This document shows positions 24,427 to 33,026 of a stretch of DNA of 64,000 bases, one piece after another. Origin of the DNA: Phycisphaeraceae bacterium (lineage in GTDB: Bacteria; Planctomycetota; Phycisphaerae; Phycisphaerales; UBA1924); the NCBI GenBank assembly GCA_020639155.1, contig JACKHF010000001.1, positions 2,418,001-2,482,000 on the forward strand. The letters run 5' to 3'. Both the position numbers and the translations under genes were made by a program. Each line of letters begins with the position of its first letter. The stretch's first letter is position 1. The notes under the pieces were generated by a model. That model was not told the DNA's origin. It worked only from the letters and a program-made list of their open reading frames with translations, and made no database searches.

Positions 24427-26601
24427 ATGAGTAAAGCTGTCAAACCTTCTGCGGATATTGCCCGGATCCACGAGCTTCGTTCAGTGCTGCGCGATGCGAA
24501 CCGCGCATACTACGTTGATGCCAACCCTGTGATGAGCGATGTGGAGTTCGATCGGCTGCTTGCAGAACTTGCGACACTCGAAAAGGACCACCTTGAGTTG
24601 CACGATGACACCAGCCCGACCCAGCGTGTGGGGGGCGAGCCTATTGACGGGTTCGAGACGGTCAAACATGCTCGCCCGATGATGAGCATCGACAACAGTT
24701 ACTCTGTTGAGGATGTGCGGGCGTGGGCTGCGCGTGTGAGCAAGGGGAGCATCGGTGGGGGGCTGTTTGATGCAGACAGAACAGCATTCGTCAGCGAGCC
24801 CAAGATCGATGGCGTTGCTCTGTCCCTGCGATACGAGAAGGGCAGGCTCGTTCAAGCGCTCACGCGCGGTGATGGGGTCAGCGGCGACAATGTGATCCAT
24901 GCTGTTCGCACAATCAGAAGTGTGCCGTTGCAACTCAATGGAAGTGCGCCGGACGTGCTGGAGGTGCGCGGCGAGGTGTACTGGCCGTGGAAGTCGTTCA
25001 ACGAGGTCAACGCGCAGCGGGAGAAGGATGGGCTCGAACTGCTGATGAATCCTCGCAACGCGACAGCGGGTACACTCAAGAATCGCGATCCAAATGTTGC
25101 AGCGAGTCGTGCGCTCGGGTTTATTGCGCACGGTGCTGGTGAGGTTTCAGATGAGGACTTTGCCGAGTCGCATTCCGAGTTTGTAGAGAAAATTGGGAAG
25201 CTCAGCGTGCCCACGAGTCCGCAGCTTCGTGTTTCACAGACCATTGATGCGGTCGTTGAGCACATCGAGTCGTTCGACACGATGCGAGGTAACTGGCCCT
25301 ACGCCACGGATGGGATGGTGATCCGCGTTGACTCGTTTGCGCTGCAGGACGAACTCGGCGTGACGAGCAAGAGCCCGCGCTGGGCGATCGCGTACAAGTA
25401 TCCTGCCGAGCGCACAACAACAGTGCTTCTGGAAGTGCAGCATCAGGTCGGAAAGACAGGGCGAATCACTCCCCGCGCGGTGATGGAGCCGGTGCTGCTC
25501 GCGGGCACGGTGGTGCAGCACGCAAGCCTGCACAACTACGGGATTGTGCGATCCAAGGACATCCGGCTCGGCGACACAGTTGTGATCGAGAAGGCTGGCG
25601 AGATCATCCCGTATGTGGTTGAGGTGGACAAGGACAAGCGGAAGAAGGGCGCGCGAAAAGTCGTTCCGCCCGAACGATGCCCTGTGTGTGATGGTGTGGT
25701 TGAGGTTGAGCCAGCTGAGGCGGTTGATACGCCGGAGGTCGAAACATCGCGGAGTTGCGTGAACCCCGAGTGCCCCGCGCAGCTGCGCGAGAAGTTGGTG
25801 TGGTTCGTCGGACGCAAGCAGATGGACATCGATGGGCTCGGTGAGAAAACCATCGATCTGATTCTGTCGACAGCACAATCTGATTCGCCGATTCCGCTTC
25901 GGCACTTTGCTGATATCTTCCATCTGCACGAGCATCGTGATGCGCTGCTGTTGCTCGACGGGATGGGTGAGCAGAAGGTCGAGAAGCTCATCAAGGGGAT
26001 CGAGGATGCAAAGTCGCGCGGGCTTGCGCGTGTGCTGTCGGGCATGGGCATACGTCATGTTGGTGAAGCGACCGCGCGCCAGCTTGCGCGTATGTTCCCC
26101 GATCTTGATGCGCTGCTGGCTGCTGAAGAATGGCAACTGCGACCAAAGTCGATCACGTCAAAGTCAGAAGCTGAAGCGTTCGGTCTCACCGATGATCCGA
26201 AGGACAGGCCCGAGACGGGGCTTGGCAAGCTGACAGCACCAATCGTGCACGCGTATCTGCATTCCGATGCTGCGCGAGAGGCGTTCAGAGCGCTGGCAGA
26301 GGCTGGTGTCGATCTGTCGAGCAGAGACTACGTGGAAGCTACATCGCAAGCTGAGGTTGATTCGCCCGTGGCTGGCAAGACCGTTGTGCTGACGGGAACG
26401 ATGGAACGCTGGGATCGTGATGCGCTCTCAGAGAAGCTTCGCGGGCTTGGTGCGAAGACATCCGGATCGGTCTCAAAGAAGACGGACCTTGTGATCGCAG
26501 GCCCAGGTGCGGGATCCAAACTCGCCAAGGCTGAGCAGCTTGGTATCGAGATATGGGACGAGAAGACGCTCATAGAAACCCTTGGAAATCTGCTTGATTG
26601 A
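24427..26601 (+). CDS. ligA: NAD-dependent DNA ligase
   Basis: About 724 residues. EPKIDGVALSLRYEKG contains the adenylated Lys (KxDG). VEVRGEVYWP and GYATDGMVIRVD-like stretches complete the nucleotidyltransferase core, then an OB fold, a four-Cys zinc finger (CPVCDGVVEV and CVNPECPAQL), helix-hairpin-helix repeats, and a C-terminal BRCT domain, VAGKTVVLTGTM to the end. It seals nicks in replication and repair, using NAD+. ATG 24427 is preferred over 24409 because of the TACGAT box and because the family begins near there. Divergent from the PpiD-like gene. Confidence 0.96.
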   Translation: MSKAVKPSADIARIHELRSVLRDANRAYYVDANPVMSDVEFDRLLAELATLEKDHLELHDDTSPTQRVGGEPIDGFETVKHARPMMSIDNSYSVEDVRAWAARVSKGSIGGGLFDADRTAFVSEPKIDGVALSLRYEKGRLVQALTRGDGVSGDNVIHAVRTIRSVPLQLNGSAPDVLEVRGEVYWPWKSFNEVNAQREKDGLELLMNPRNATAGTLKNRDPNVAASRALGFIAHGAGEVSDEDFAESHSEFVEKIGKLSVPTSPQLRVSQTIDAVVEHIESFDTMRGNWPYATDGMVIRVDSFALQDELGVTSKSPRWAIAYKYPAERTTTVLLEVQHQVGKTGRITPRAVMEPVLLAGTVVQHASLHNYGIVRSKDIRLGDTVVIEKAGEIIPYVVEVDKDKRKKGARKVVPPERCPVCDGVVEVEPAEAVDTPEVETSRSCVNPECPAQLREKLVWFVGRKQMDIDGLGEKTIDLILSTAQSDSPIPLRHFADIFHLHEHRDALLLLDGMGEQKVEKLIKGIEDAKSRGLARVLSGMGIRHVGEATARQLARMFPDLDALLAAEEWQLRPKSITSKSEAEAFGLTDDPKDRPETGLGKLTAPIVHAYLHSDAAREAFRALAEAGVDLSSRDYVEATSQAEVDSPVAGKTVVLTGTMERWDRDALSEKLRGLGAKTSGSVSKKTDLVIAGPGAGSKLAKAEQLGIEIWDEKTLIETLGNLLD

Positions 26602-26749
26602 CCGTCTGTTCCTGCTGTGACGCCCGTTGAGCGTGTGCGTATTTGATAGAAGTGGCACCCCATCCGATGCGCGTGCAAACTGCACGCAACCCGGCGCGCT
26701 TGTGCTGGGCGTTATCAATCAAAGACGGGCAAAGACCAGGAGGGGTCGC

Positions 26750-27253
26750 GTGGTCAGTGTTGAATATCGAGCCGAACTGCGTGATGCGCACTTTGCTACG
26801 TCGATCCTTCGGAAGATCGGCGCAACCAGAATCATTTCACTCGATGTTGTTGATACCTACTTCAACATCCCCTCGGGGACGCTGAAAAAGCGTGAGGCGC
26901 AGGACGAGCCGGTTGACTTTGTGTTCTATGAACGCAAGGCGATCGCTGGTCCGAAGCTGTGCACGTTCACGATCTACTCGAAGGAAGCCGCGAAGCAGCG
27001 GTATGGCGTGCAGCCTTTGCCCGTGCTTGCTCGTGTGATGAAGCGGCGCAGCATCTACATGCTCGGCAACGTGAAGATCCACATCGACGATATCGAGGAC
27101 ATTGGCACGTTTATTGAGTTTGAGACACTGGTTTCGCGTGAACTGAACGCGAGGCACTGCCATCAGCAGATCAACACATTGCGCGAGAAGCTGGCGATGC
27201 TGCTGGGCGAGCCGATCTCGCAGCGGTATGCGGATCTTGTGCTGGTTGCATAA
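26750..27253 (+). CDS. CYTH-domain protein (class IV adenylate cyclase-like)
   Basis: About 167 residues from GTG 26750, six bases after GGAGG. VEYRAELRDAHFATSILRKIGA and VDTYFNIPSGTLKKRE match the CYTH N-terminal half: E-x-E/K start, helix, then D-T-Y-F with the basic KxR strand. NVKIHIDDIEDIGTFIEFE is the acidic metal-binding strand. CYTH enzymes include adenylate cyclase CyaB, thiamine triphosphatase and triphosphate tunnel phosphatases; the short length and the DTYF variant favour the CyaB-like branch, but substrate cannot be told. Convergent with mqnD. Confidence 0.75.
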   Translation: MVSVEYRAELRDAHFATSILRKIGATRIISLDVVDTYFNIPSGTLKKREAQDEPVDFVFYERKAIAGPKLCTFTIYSKEAAKQRYGVQPLPVLARVMKRRSIYMLGNVKIHIDDIEDIGTFIEFETLVSRELNARHCHQQINTLREKLAMLLGEPISQRYADLVLVA

Positions 27254-27265
27254 TCAAACGTGATC

Positions 27266-28219
27266 TCAGATCGGGTCAATTGTGACATCACTCGGAACAA
27301 CGCCTGCGCTGCGCCCCATGGAATAGAGTCGCTCGAGTGCAGCGATGCCGATATCGCCCATGTCCGCGGTGAGCGGCGATACATACATCGAGAGGTACTT
27401 TTCGAGCAATGCGTCGTCGCGCCATTCGGGACGTGACTCGGAATGCGCGAGCAGATAGCGCTTCGACATATCTCTTTGCTCGATTGCATGCGAGATCGAT
27501 TGCGAGAGCAACGATGCCACTTCTGCGCACGATTCCGAGCCGAAGCGTTCGTCGAGATCGCGGCGCAGCACGTTCAATCCGAGCGGAAGCGGGAGTTGCT
27601 CGTGCTCGTGCCACCAGATGCCAAGGTCGAGGAGTGAACGCAGCCCGAGCGAGGCGAAGGTCAGTTGTGCCTCATGGATGAGCAGCCCCGCGTCGGCATT
27701 GCCTTCCTTCACGGTGTCAATCACGCGATCGAACGGCATCGGGACAGGTGTGAACTCGGGCACAATCATCGACAGCAGCATGAACGCGGTCGTGTTCAGG
27801 CCGGGGACCACGATCCTGAGGTTTTTCTTTGTAATGAGTGCGTCGATCGATGAGATATTGCTCTCCGCGAGCACAACAACCTTCGGGCCGTACCCCTCGC
27901 CGAATGAACTGCCGCCGCGCGTGATCTGGTACGTGTTCGCGATATGCGGATAGACCGCAGCGGAGATTGCGGTGATGTCGTACCCGATGTGATCAGAAGA
28001 CGTTGCTGCTTTCAGTGCAAGCTCGTTCAGTGTCTGCACATCTGCAGGGATGGGAGAGAACGTGAAACGATCCGAGGTGATGAGTGGTTCTGTTGGCAAG
28101 TCATCGACTGGCATGCCGCTTGGATCGCGCGCGCCGGTGATCGGCCACCACATGACCATGTCGTCGGCGTCGGGTGAGTGCGCGAGTGTCAGCGTGTGTT
28201 TGTTCGACGCGCTGGTCAT
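27266..28219 (-). CDS. mqnD: 1,4-dihydroxy-6-naphthoate synthase (MqnD)
   Basis: 317 residues. LAHSPDADDMVMWWPI at the N-terminus is the signature of MqnD in the periplasmic-binding-protein-like fold, then YDITAISAAVYPHIANTY, GYGPKVVV, and LLIHEAQLTFASLGL, with the His of the IHE motif proposed to be catalytic. MqnD converts cyclic dehypoxanthine futalosine to 1,4-dihydroxy-6-naphthoate in the futalosine route to menaquinone. The ATG overlaps the purF stop as ATGA, so it is translated with purF. The UbiD- and UbiA-type genes at 34.6 and 37.4 kb could supply later steps. Confidence 0.88.
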   Translation of the reverse strand: MTSASNKHTLTLAHSPDADDMVMWWPITGARDPSGMPVDDLPTEPLITSDRFTFSPIPADVQTLNELALKAATSSDHIGYDITAISAAVYPHIANTYQITRGGSSFGEGYGPKVVVLAESNISSIDALITKKNLRIVVPGLNTTAFMLLSMIVPEFTPVPMPFDRVIDTVKEGNADAGLLIHEAQLTFASLGLRSLLDLGIWWHEHEQLPLPLGLNVLRRDLDERFGSESCAEVASLLSQSISHAIEQRDMSKRYLLAHSESRPEWRDDALLEKYLSMYVSPLTADMGDIGIAALERLYSMGRSAGVVPSDVTIDPI

Positions 28220-29772
28220 GCGTCAGCTGTTGCCTGCGATGTGCTGTGGGCGAACATTCGCAACTGCTTCTGTTCAGCAAACTCGTCGGTGACTGGATGC
28301 TCGACATCAAGGCGGTAATCACCCGTGTAGCACGCGGTGCAGTACGATTCCGGGGCGCGCTGCATCACGCCGAGCAGCCCGTCCAGCGAGAGATAGTGCA
28401 GTGAGTCAATGCCGAGAAACTCTCGGATTTCTTCAACGGTTCTGTCGTTCGCGATGAGTTGCTCGCGAGATGCGAAGTCCACGCCAAAGAAACACGGATG
28501 TCGGATTGGCGGGCACGAGATGCGAAGGTGGATCTCTTTGGCACCCGCTGCGCGGAGCTGGTCCATCTTCACGCGCGTGGTTGTTCCGCGGACGACGGAG
28601 TCGTCAACAACGATCAGGCGTTTGCCCGCAACAACCTCAGGGATGATGTTGAGCTTCAGGCGCACTGCAGTGGTGCGTTCTGCCTGCGTTGGCTTGATGA
28701 ATGTGCGCCCGACATATCGGTTCGGCACGATGCCCTCGCGGTAGGGGAGACCGCTTGCTTGTGCGTATCCATGTGCTGCGCTGCGGCCGGAGTCCGGCAT
28801 CGGCATGACACAGTCCGCTTCAACCGGCGCTTCGTGTGCGAGTGCTGCACCCATCGCCTCGCGCGCGAGTTGGACGTTCTGGCCGAACAGGTTGGAGGCG
28901 GGATTCGCAAAGTAGACGTGCTCAAAGACGCACTGGGCGAGCCGCTTTGCAGGATCTGCGAACCTGCGCGAGGAGATTCCCTTCGCTGAGAGTGTGACAA
29001 TCTCTCCCGGCTCGATCTCGCGGACAAGCTTCGCACCAATGACATCAAACGCGACAGTTTCGGACGAGACCACATGCCTGCCGGATGGGAGCAGGCCGAG
29101 CACCAATGGTCGCCAGCCCCATGGATCTCGCGCGACCTCAATGCGATCGGGCCACAGCATGGCAAGGCTGAATGCGCCCTCGCATCTGCGAAGCGCCCAT
29201 GCAGTGGGATCGGGAGAGTCTTGGGCTTCGGGAGCAGCGAGCAGATGGAAGATGGATTCCGTGTCTGACTCAGTGGTAAAGATGTGGCCTTTTTGCTCGA
29301 ACTTGTGGCGCCAGGCGATGCCGTTGATGAGGTTCCCATTGTGGGCGATGGCGACCTCAGTGCCAGCCAGGCGCTGAACCATCGGCTGGCAGTTGGCGAG
29401 GACAGAGTTGCCCGTGGTCGAGTACCGGACGTGGCCGATCGCAGCCGCAGGGTTGCGACGTTCGAGACGCTCAATCGCGTCGTGGTTGAAGACTTCCGGG
29501 ACAAGTCCCATTCCAGCATGGGCTTTCAGAGACTGCCCATCGGATGTCGCGATACCAGCGGATTCCTGGCCTCGATGCTGGAGAGCGTATAGGGATGTGT
29601 ACGTCAGTCGAACCGCGTCCTTACTGCCCCAGATCGCGAAAACACCACACTTTTCCTTTTTCTCGTTGATCTTGTGTATGTCATCGCATCCGCGGGTTGG
29701 CGCAGATTGCAGCACCGGCAAAGCCAGCGAGTGTGCTTCGGATGGTCCCGCCGAGGCAGATGTGTGGGGCAT
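28216..29772 (-). CDS. purF: Amidophosphoribosyltransferase
   Basis: 518 residues. First step of purine synthesis. A propeptide of about 41 residues ends at EKKEK|CGVFAIWG, exposing catalytic Cys42 for Ntn-type glutaminase action. LYALQHRGQESAGIA and SDTESIFHLLA follow. The PRPP loop is RLIVVDDSVVRGTTT. Cys residues in RISCPPIRHPCFFGVD and SYCTACYTGDYR are placed like the iron-sulfur ligands of the B. subtilis type. ATG 29772 has a TAACCT box six bases upstream and no ribosome site. Overlaps mqnD downstream by four bases. Confidence 0.95.
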   Translation of the reverse strand: MPHTSASAGPSEAHSLALPVLQSAPTRGCDDIHKINEKKEKCGVFAIWGSKDAVRLTYTSLYALQHRGQESAGIATSDGQSLKAHAGMGLVPEVFNHDAIERLERRNPAAAIGHVRYSTTGNSVLANCQPMVQRLAGTEVAIAHNGNLINGIAWRHKFEQKGHIFTTESDTESIFHLLAAPEAQDSPDPTAWALRRCEGAFSLAMLWPDRIEVARDPWGWRPLVLGLLPSGRHVVSSETVAFDVIGAKLVREIEPGEIVTLSAKGISSRRFADPAKRLAQCVFEHVYFANPASNLFGQNVQLAREAMGAALAHEAPVEADCVMPMPDSGRSAAHGYAQASGLPYREGIVPNRYVGRTFIKPTQAERTTAVRLKLNIIPEVVAGKRLIVVDDSVVRGTTTRVKMDQLRAAGAKEIHLRISCPPIRHPCFFGVDFASREQLIANDRTVEEIREFLGIDSLHYLSLDGLLGVMQRAPESYCTACYTGDYRLDVEHPVTDEFAEQKQLRMFAHSTSQATADA

Positions 29773-29778
29773 CAGACA

Positions 29779-29784
29779 AGGTTA
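29779..29784 (-). promoter_or_regulatory. Candidate leaderless -10 box of purF
   Basis: Minus-strand TAACCT followed by six bases (TGTCTG) and the ATG at 29772-29770. A TTGATC lies 20 bases further up, which is wide for a -35. Confidence 0.4.
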
Positions 29785-30072
29785 GGAGCAGCAGGCTGGA
29801 AAGTGATCAATCGACCGCAGCAACAGAGCGAAGTATGGGAAGGTGGGCAGGTTCTGGCTGGAATGGAGCATATTGCCGAGAAGCCGGCGTACTGGACATC
29901 GGGCGGGTTGGCACCTTCAATACTGGCCCTTGTCTGTGGGATTGTGCCCGCAGGCAGACATCATGCCCGGATCGTGCGACAAGCCTCGTCTGGCCCATCT
30001 CGGCACGGTTGCTGGTTCACACAGCACTGCAGAGCGATATTCATTGCTTTGCATCGACGGAAGGAAGATTTC

Positions 30073-30675
30073 ATGGCTCGATATACCGGTCCCAAGGTTC
30101 GTTTGTCCCGCCGCGTCGGCGTTGCTATCTCTGATGTGCCCAAGCACACCGCGAATGATCGCGTCCGCGTCCCCCCCGGGATGCACGGGTATCGTGGTCG
30201 CCGACTTCGTGACTACGGCATCCGTCTCGTTGAGAAGCAGAAGCTGCGTTACTACTACGGCGTACAGGAGAAGCAGTTCCGCCTGACACTCGATGAAGCT
30301 GCGCGTCAGCCGGGCAATACCGGACAGGTGCTGCTCACGCTGCTTGAGCGTCGTCTTGACAATGTGCTGCGTCGCGCGGGTGTTGCCCGCACAATCTGGC
30401 AGGCACGTCAGATGGTTGCGCACGGTGGCGTTCGTGTGAACGGCCAGAAGACGAGTGCGCCATCATTCCGTGTTCGCCCGGGTGATGTCATCACGTTCAA
30501 GGACAAGATCCACAAGCTGTGCAAGGAGAACATGGATTCGCTTGCAGGGCACGAGGTGCCGGGCTGGGTCGATTTCAATCCTTCCGAACTGACCGCGAAG
30601 GTCGTTGCGAATCCGGCATCGGACCAGGTGCCGTTCGATGTGAACACGAACCTCATCGTCGAACTTTACCGTTAA
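30073..30675 (+). CDS. rpsD: 30S ribosomal protein S4
   Basis: 200 residues. MARYTGPKVRLSRRVGVAI is a standard S4 opening, and the S4 RNA-binding domain is RRLDNVLRRAGVARTIWQARQMV with HGGVRVNGQKT. S4 nucleates 16S rRNA folding. ATG 30073 is preceded by GGAAGGAAG. The frame runs open to 29674 upstream, but homology begins at 30073. A weak TTCACA-16-TATTCA promoter at 30016-30043 would give a short leader. Unusually, the gene stands alone, not with rpsM-rpsK-rpoA. Ends before a long hairpin shared with the convergent gene. Confidence 0.95.
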   Translation: MARYTGPKVRLSRRVGVAISDVPKHTANDRVRVPPGMHGYRGRRLRDYGIRLVEKQKLRYYYGVQEKQFRLTLDEAARQPGNTGQVLLTLLERRLDNVLRRAGVARTIWQARQMVAHGGVRVNGQKTSAPSFRVRPGDVITFKDKIHKLCKENMDSLAGHEVPGWVDFNPSELTAKVVANPASDQVPFDVNTNLIVELYR

Positions 30676-30687
30676 TAGCAGCTTCGT

Positions 30688-30740
30688 AGATACACACAGC
30701 AACCCCGGATGTGTTCCATCCGGGGTTGCTGTGTGTATCT
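30688..30740. terminator. 24-bp perfect inverted repeat between convergent genes
   Basis: Left arm 30688-30711 and right arm 30717-30740 are perfectly complementary over 24 bases, with a five-base loop TGTTC. It lies 12 bases after rpsD and 20 bases beyond the 3' end of the thioredoxin-like lipoprotein gene. No T-tract follows on either strand, so if it terminates it does so by stem stability, or it protects mRNA 3' ends. Confidence 0.6.
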
Positions 30741-30759
30741 GGGTTCGGTATGCAGCCGC

Positions 30760-31818
30760 CTAGTCTTGCAGGGCGGTATGAATTTTCTGCGACAACTCTG
30801 ATGCAAGCCCATTGTGTGCGCCGGAGCTTCTGTATCGGATCGTGCCATCTGCATCAACGAGAATGAATGTTGGGGTTGGTGTGACACCAAACTGATCCCA
30901 CGATTGTGCAGAGACGACATGCTCAAAGTTGGGACAGACGATCGCTTTGCAACCAGCAGCCTCTTCGTCCGATCGATTCACGCTGACAAGTCGAACCTGA
31001 TCGTTCTGCGCGAAACGTGATGACAGGGTCTCAAACGTATCTGCTGAAACTCTGCAGCCGTAGCAATCCTTGTGGCAGAACAACAGCAGCGTGACCTTGT
31101 TCTGGTGAGGCACGATCACTTGTTGATCAGAATCGAGTCGGGTTGCTTGTATGGATGGTGATTGATAGCCGGCTTCGACCGGTTCCTGCTCGGAGGGCAT
31201 GAGCGATGCGCGTCGGGCTGTGTAGTCAAGGTCGAGCGTCCAAAACCTGCCGCCAAGAGCTTTGGGCGTTTTCTTATCCCAGTATGTTTCAAAGGTGCCA
31301 TCAGCATCGGTATCAATGAATGCCATGCCGGTTCCAAGCCGGAGCACGCCAATCGTGATGGATTCATTGCCGTAGCGAAGTGGTGTCTGCCAGAGCTCGC
31401 ACACAGCATACTCGGCTCGGCCTGTTGGCTTTGCGTTTATAACGATTTCTACAGTTTCGTTGTCGAACCGGACCGTATGTGTGGTTGGCTTGCCACTCGC
31501 AGGGATGCTTGCTTCGTCATCAAACGAGTGGTTCAGATTCGAGTCGACAGCGATCATGCCATCCAGACGACGCACGCCGATCTCATGATCGCGGACGGTC
31601 ATCGTGCCGTACTCTGCACTGCCTGCTTCTGCGTTGTCTGTTTCGCTGGGGGCGAACTTTAGTGTCGAGCGGATAGGAAACAGTGCTGTTTGTTCTTCAC
31701 CAAATGTGACTGGTTGCAGCTTTGACTGGACTGCATGATTTGAGGATGCGCAGCCTAGCGAGTTCAAAAGGATCGCCGCGAGCGTCAGAAGGAAAAAGGT
31801 GCGATGTACACGTGCCAC
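30760..31818 (-). CDS. Lipoprotein with C-terminal thioredoxin-like (TlpA/ResA-like) domain
   Basis: 352 residues from GTG 31818, after GGAG. Signal peptide with lipobox LNSLGC near residue 23. Residues 40-220 form an unrecognised strand-rich domain with acidic FIDTDADGTFETYWD and VDSNLNHSFDDEA, which resemble EF-hand-like calcium loops. From about residue 238, KVTLLLFCHKDCYGCRVS carries a thioredoxin-like CxxC (CYGC), then VTPTPTFILVDADGTIRYRSSG with the cis-Pro. Probably an envelope disulfide reductase or oxidase. Starts nine bases after the response-regulator stop, so both are cotranscribed. Confidence 0.78.
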   Translation of the reverse strand: MARVHRTFFLLTLAAILLNSLGCASSNHAVQSKLQPVTFGEEQTALFPIRSTLKFAPSETDNAEAGSAEYGTMTVRDHEIGVRRLDGMIAVDSNLNHSFDDEASIPASGKPTTHTVRFDNETVEIVINAKPTGRAEYAVCELWQTPLRYGNESITIGVLRLGTGMAFIDTDADGTFETYWDKKTPKALGGRFWTLDLDYTARRASLMPSEQEPVEAGYQSPSIQATRLDSDQQVIVPHQNKVTLLLFCHKDCYGCRVSADTFETLSSRFAQNDQVRLVSVNRSDEEAAGCKAIVCPNFEHVVSAQSWDQFGVTPTPTFILVDADGTIRYRSSGAHNGLASELSQKIHTALQD

Positions 31819-31826
31819 CAGTGCTC

Positions 31827-32339
31827 CTATTCGTGAGGCCGGTTTTTTCCCTTGATCTGTCGAAGCTCGCTCATGGTGCGGTCGAGATCCTTCTTGAGCA
31901 TTCGCACCCGCAGGAGCGATCGCACACGTGTGACGAGTTCGAGCCGATTAACCGGCTTTGTCAGGAAATCGTCAGCCCCAGCCTCAACAGCGCGTTCGAC
32001 ATCCCCGACCTCGCTCAGCGCGGTCACCATGATGATTGGGATGTCTCTGAGGGCTGGGTCCGTCTTAATTTTCTCGCAAGCCTGATAGCCGCTGACCTTC
32101 GGCATCATGATGTCCATCAGGATAATGTCGGGTTCGAGTTCCCTGGCTCGTTCAATGGCTTGTGCTCCGTCAGCAGCAGTGAAGAGTTCGCAGTCAAGGT
32201 CGTCAAGGTAGGCTTGCAAGAGTTCACGATTCTGGGCGTGGTCGTCCACAATCAGCACACGCTTGCCGGCGACGGAATCTGATTGGTCTGCTGCTGTGTG
32301 TTGGTTCTCAGACCGTGGATCTGCCATGGAATCAGCCAT
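31827..32339 (-). CDS. Single-domain response regulator (REC)
   Basis: 170 residues. KRVLIVDDHAQNRELLQAYL supplies the acidic pair, IILMDIMMPKVSGYQA the phosphoacceptor Asp near residue 75, MVTALSE the Thr/Ser switch, and FLTKPVNRLEL the conserved Lys. After the REC domain comes a short charged helix, with no DNA-binding output, so it acts through protein contact. ATG 32339 follows GGAG. A TATTAT sits on the same strand about 30 bases upstream as a possible -10. No histidine kinase is in the window. Directly upstream of the thioredoxin-like lipoprotein gene. Confidence 0.9.
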   Translation of the reverse strand: MADSMADPRSENQHTAADQSDSVAGKRVLIVDDHAQNRELLQAYLDDLDCELFTAADGAQAIERARELEPDIILMDIMMPKVSGYQACEKIKTDPALRDIPIIMVTALSEVGDVERAVEAGADDFLTKPVNRLELVTRVRSLLRVRMLKKDLDRTMSELRQIKGKNRPHE

Positions 32340-32407
32340 TTGGGCTCCAGACGTTGTGATGCAATAATATCGCGAAGTGATGGGTATGGTATGTCGGGGC
32401 TGCGCTC

Positions 32408-32860
32408 ATGCATACGTCATCGTTTGTCTCAATGAACCCACGACTTGATCGGTATACCACGCCAGGCAGTCAGGATCTGCTTGGGGCTGTTGATCCGACA
32501 GATTCAGTTTTTCTGAAGGACATTGTCGAGTTTCTTCGCCAGACGATGGGCATTCGAGAGTTTGTGTCTTGGGAAGGACGGACATGGGGGTGGACACTCG
32601 TCTTCGCACGCAAGACAGGCGACCGCCCTGTTGAGTGGTTTTTGGTGGCTCGAAGTCCAGAGCCGATGGTGAGTGTTCGTCTCAACAGTACCGCGTTTGA
32701 TCCGGTGGACTGGCTTGATATTGAGACGCTGCTCGTGGGGTCTGAGCCCGAATCGCATCGGCTGACCGGTCGAACGCTCTGGAGTCAGTGGGTTCTTGAC
32801 TCGGCACACACTGTTGACCGCGTGTGCAAACTCGCACGGGCTGTACAACTGATGTGCTGA
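32408..32860 (+). CDS. Small hypothetical protein
   Basis: 150 residues, or 142 from ATG 32432. Contains VEFLRQTMGIREFVSWEGRTWGWTLVFARKTGDRPVEWFLVARSPEPM, a compact mixed alpha/beta stretch with several Trp, and a helical C-terminus (DSAHTVDRVCKLARAVQLM). No signal peptide, membrane segment or known motif. Divergent from the response regulator. Coding status rests on a clean frame and a third-position pattern like the neighbours; the opposite strand also has an open frame here, so some doubt remains. Confidence 0.55.
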   Translation: MHTSSFVSMNPRLDRYTTPGSQDLLGAVDPTDSVFLKDIVEFLRQTMGIREFVSWEGRTWGWTLVFARKTGDRPVEWFLVARSPEPMVSVRLNSTAFDPVDWLDIETLLVGSEPESHRLTGRTLWSQWVLDSAHTVDRVCKLARAVQLMC

Positions 32861-32976
32861 GTTTCTTGCTGGTACCCGTATTCGACAACAGGTCCTTTTG
32901 ACCTCCAGGTTTCGACCCTGAGGGTTCTATCGCATACAACAGGGCATGTGATGAAGTTCGTCTGTTTCTGCCGATT

Positions 32977-33006
32977 TTGGTTCAGAATCAGCCGATGTGA
33001 TATTGT
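32977..33006 (+). promoter_or_regulatory. Promoter of the D-Ala-D-Ala carboxypeptidase gene
   Basis: TTGGTT (32977-32982), 18-base spacer, TATTGT (33001-33006), 20 bases before ATG 33027. Unlike most candidates here it leaves a short leader holding AAAGGGG. Confidence 0.45.
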
Positions 33007-33026
33007 CTGAAAGGGGATTTCCAACG

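Noticed and set aside
26627..26749. N-terminal extension of the CYTH protein
   Set aside because: The upstream frame is open but GGAGG before GTG 26750 and the family start fix the shorter form.
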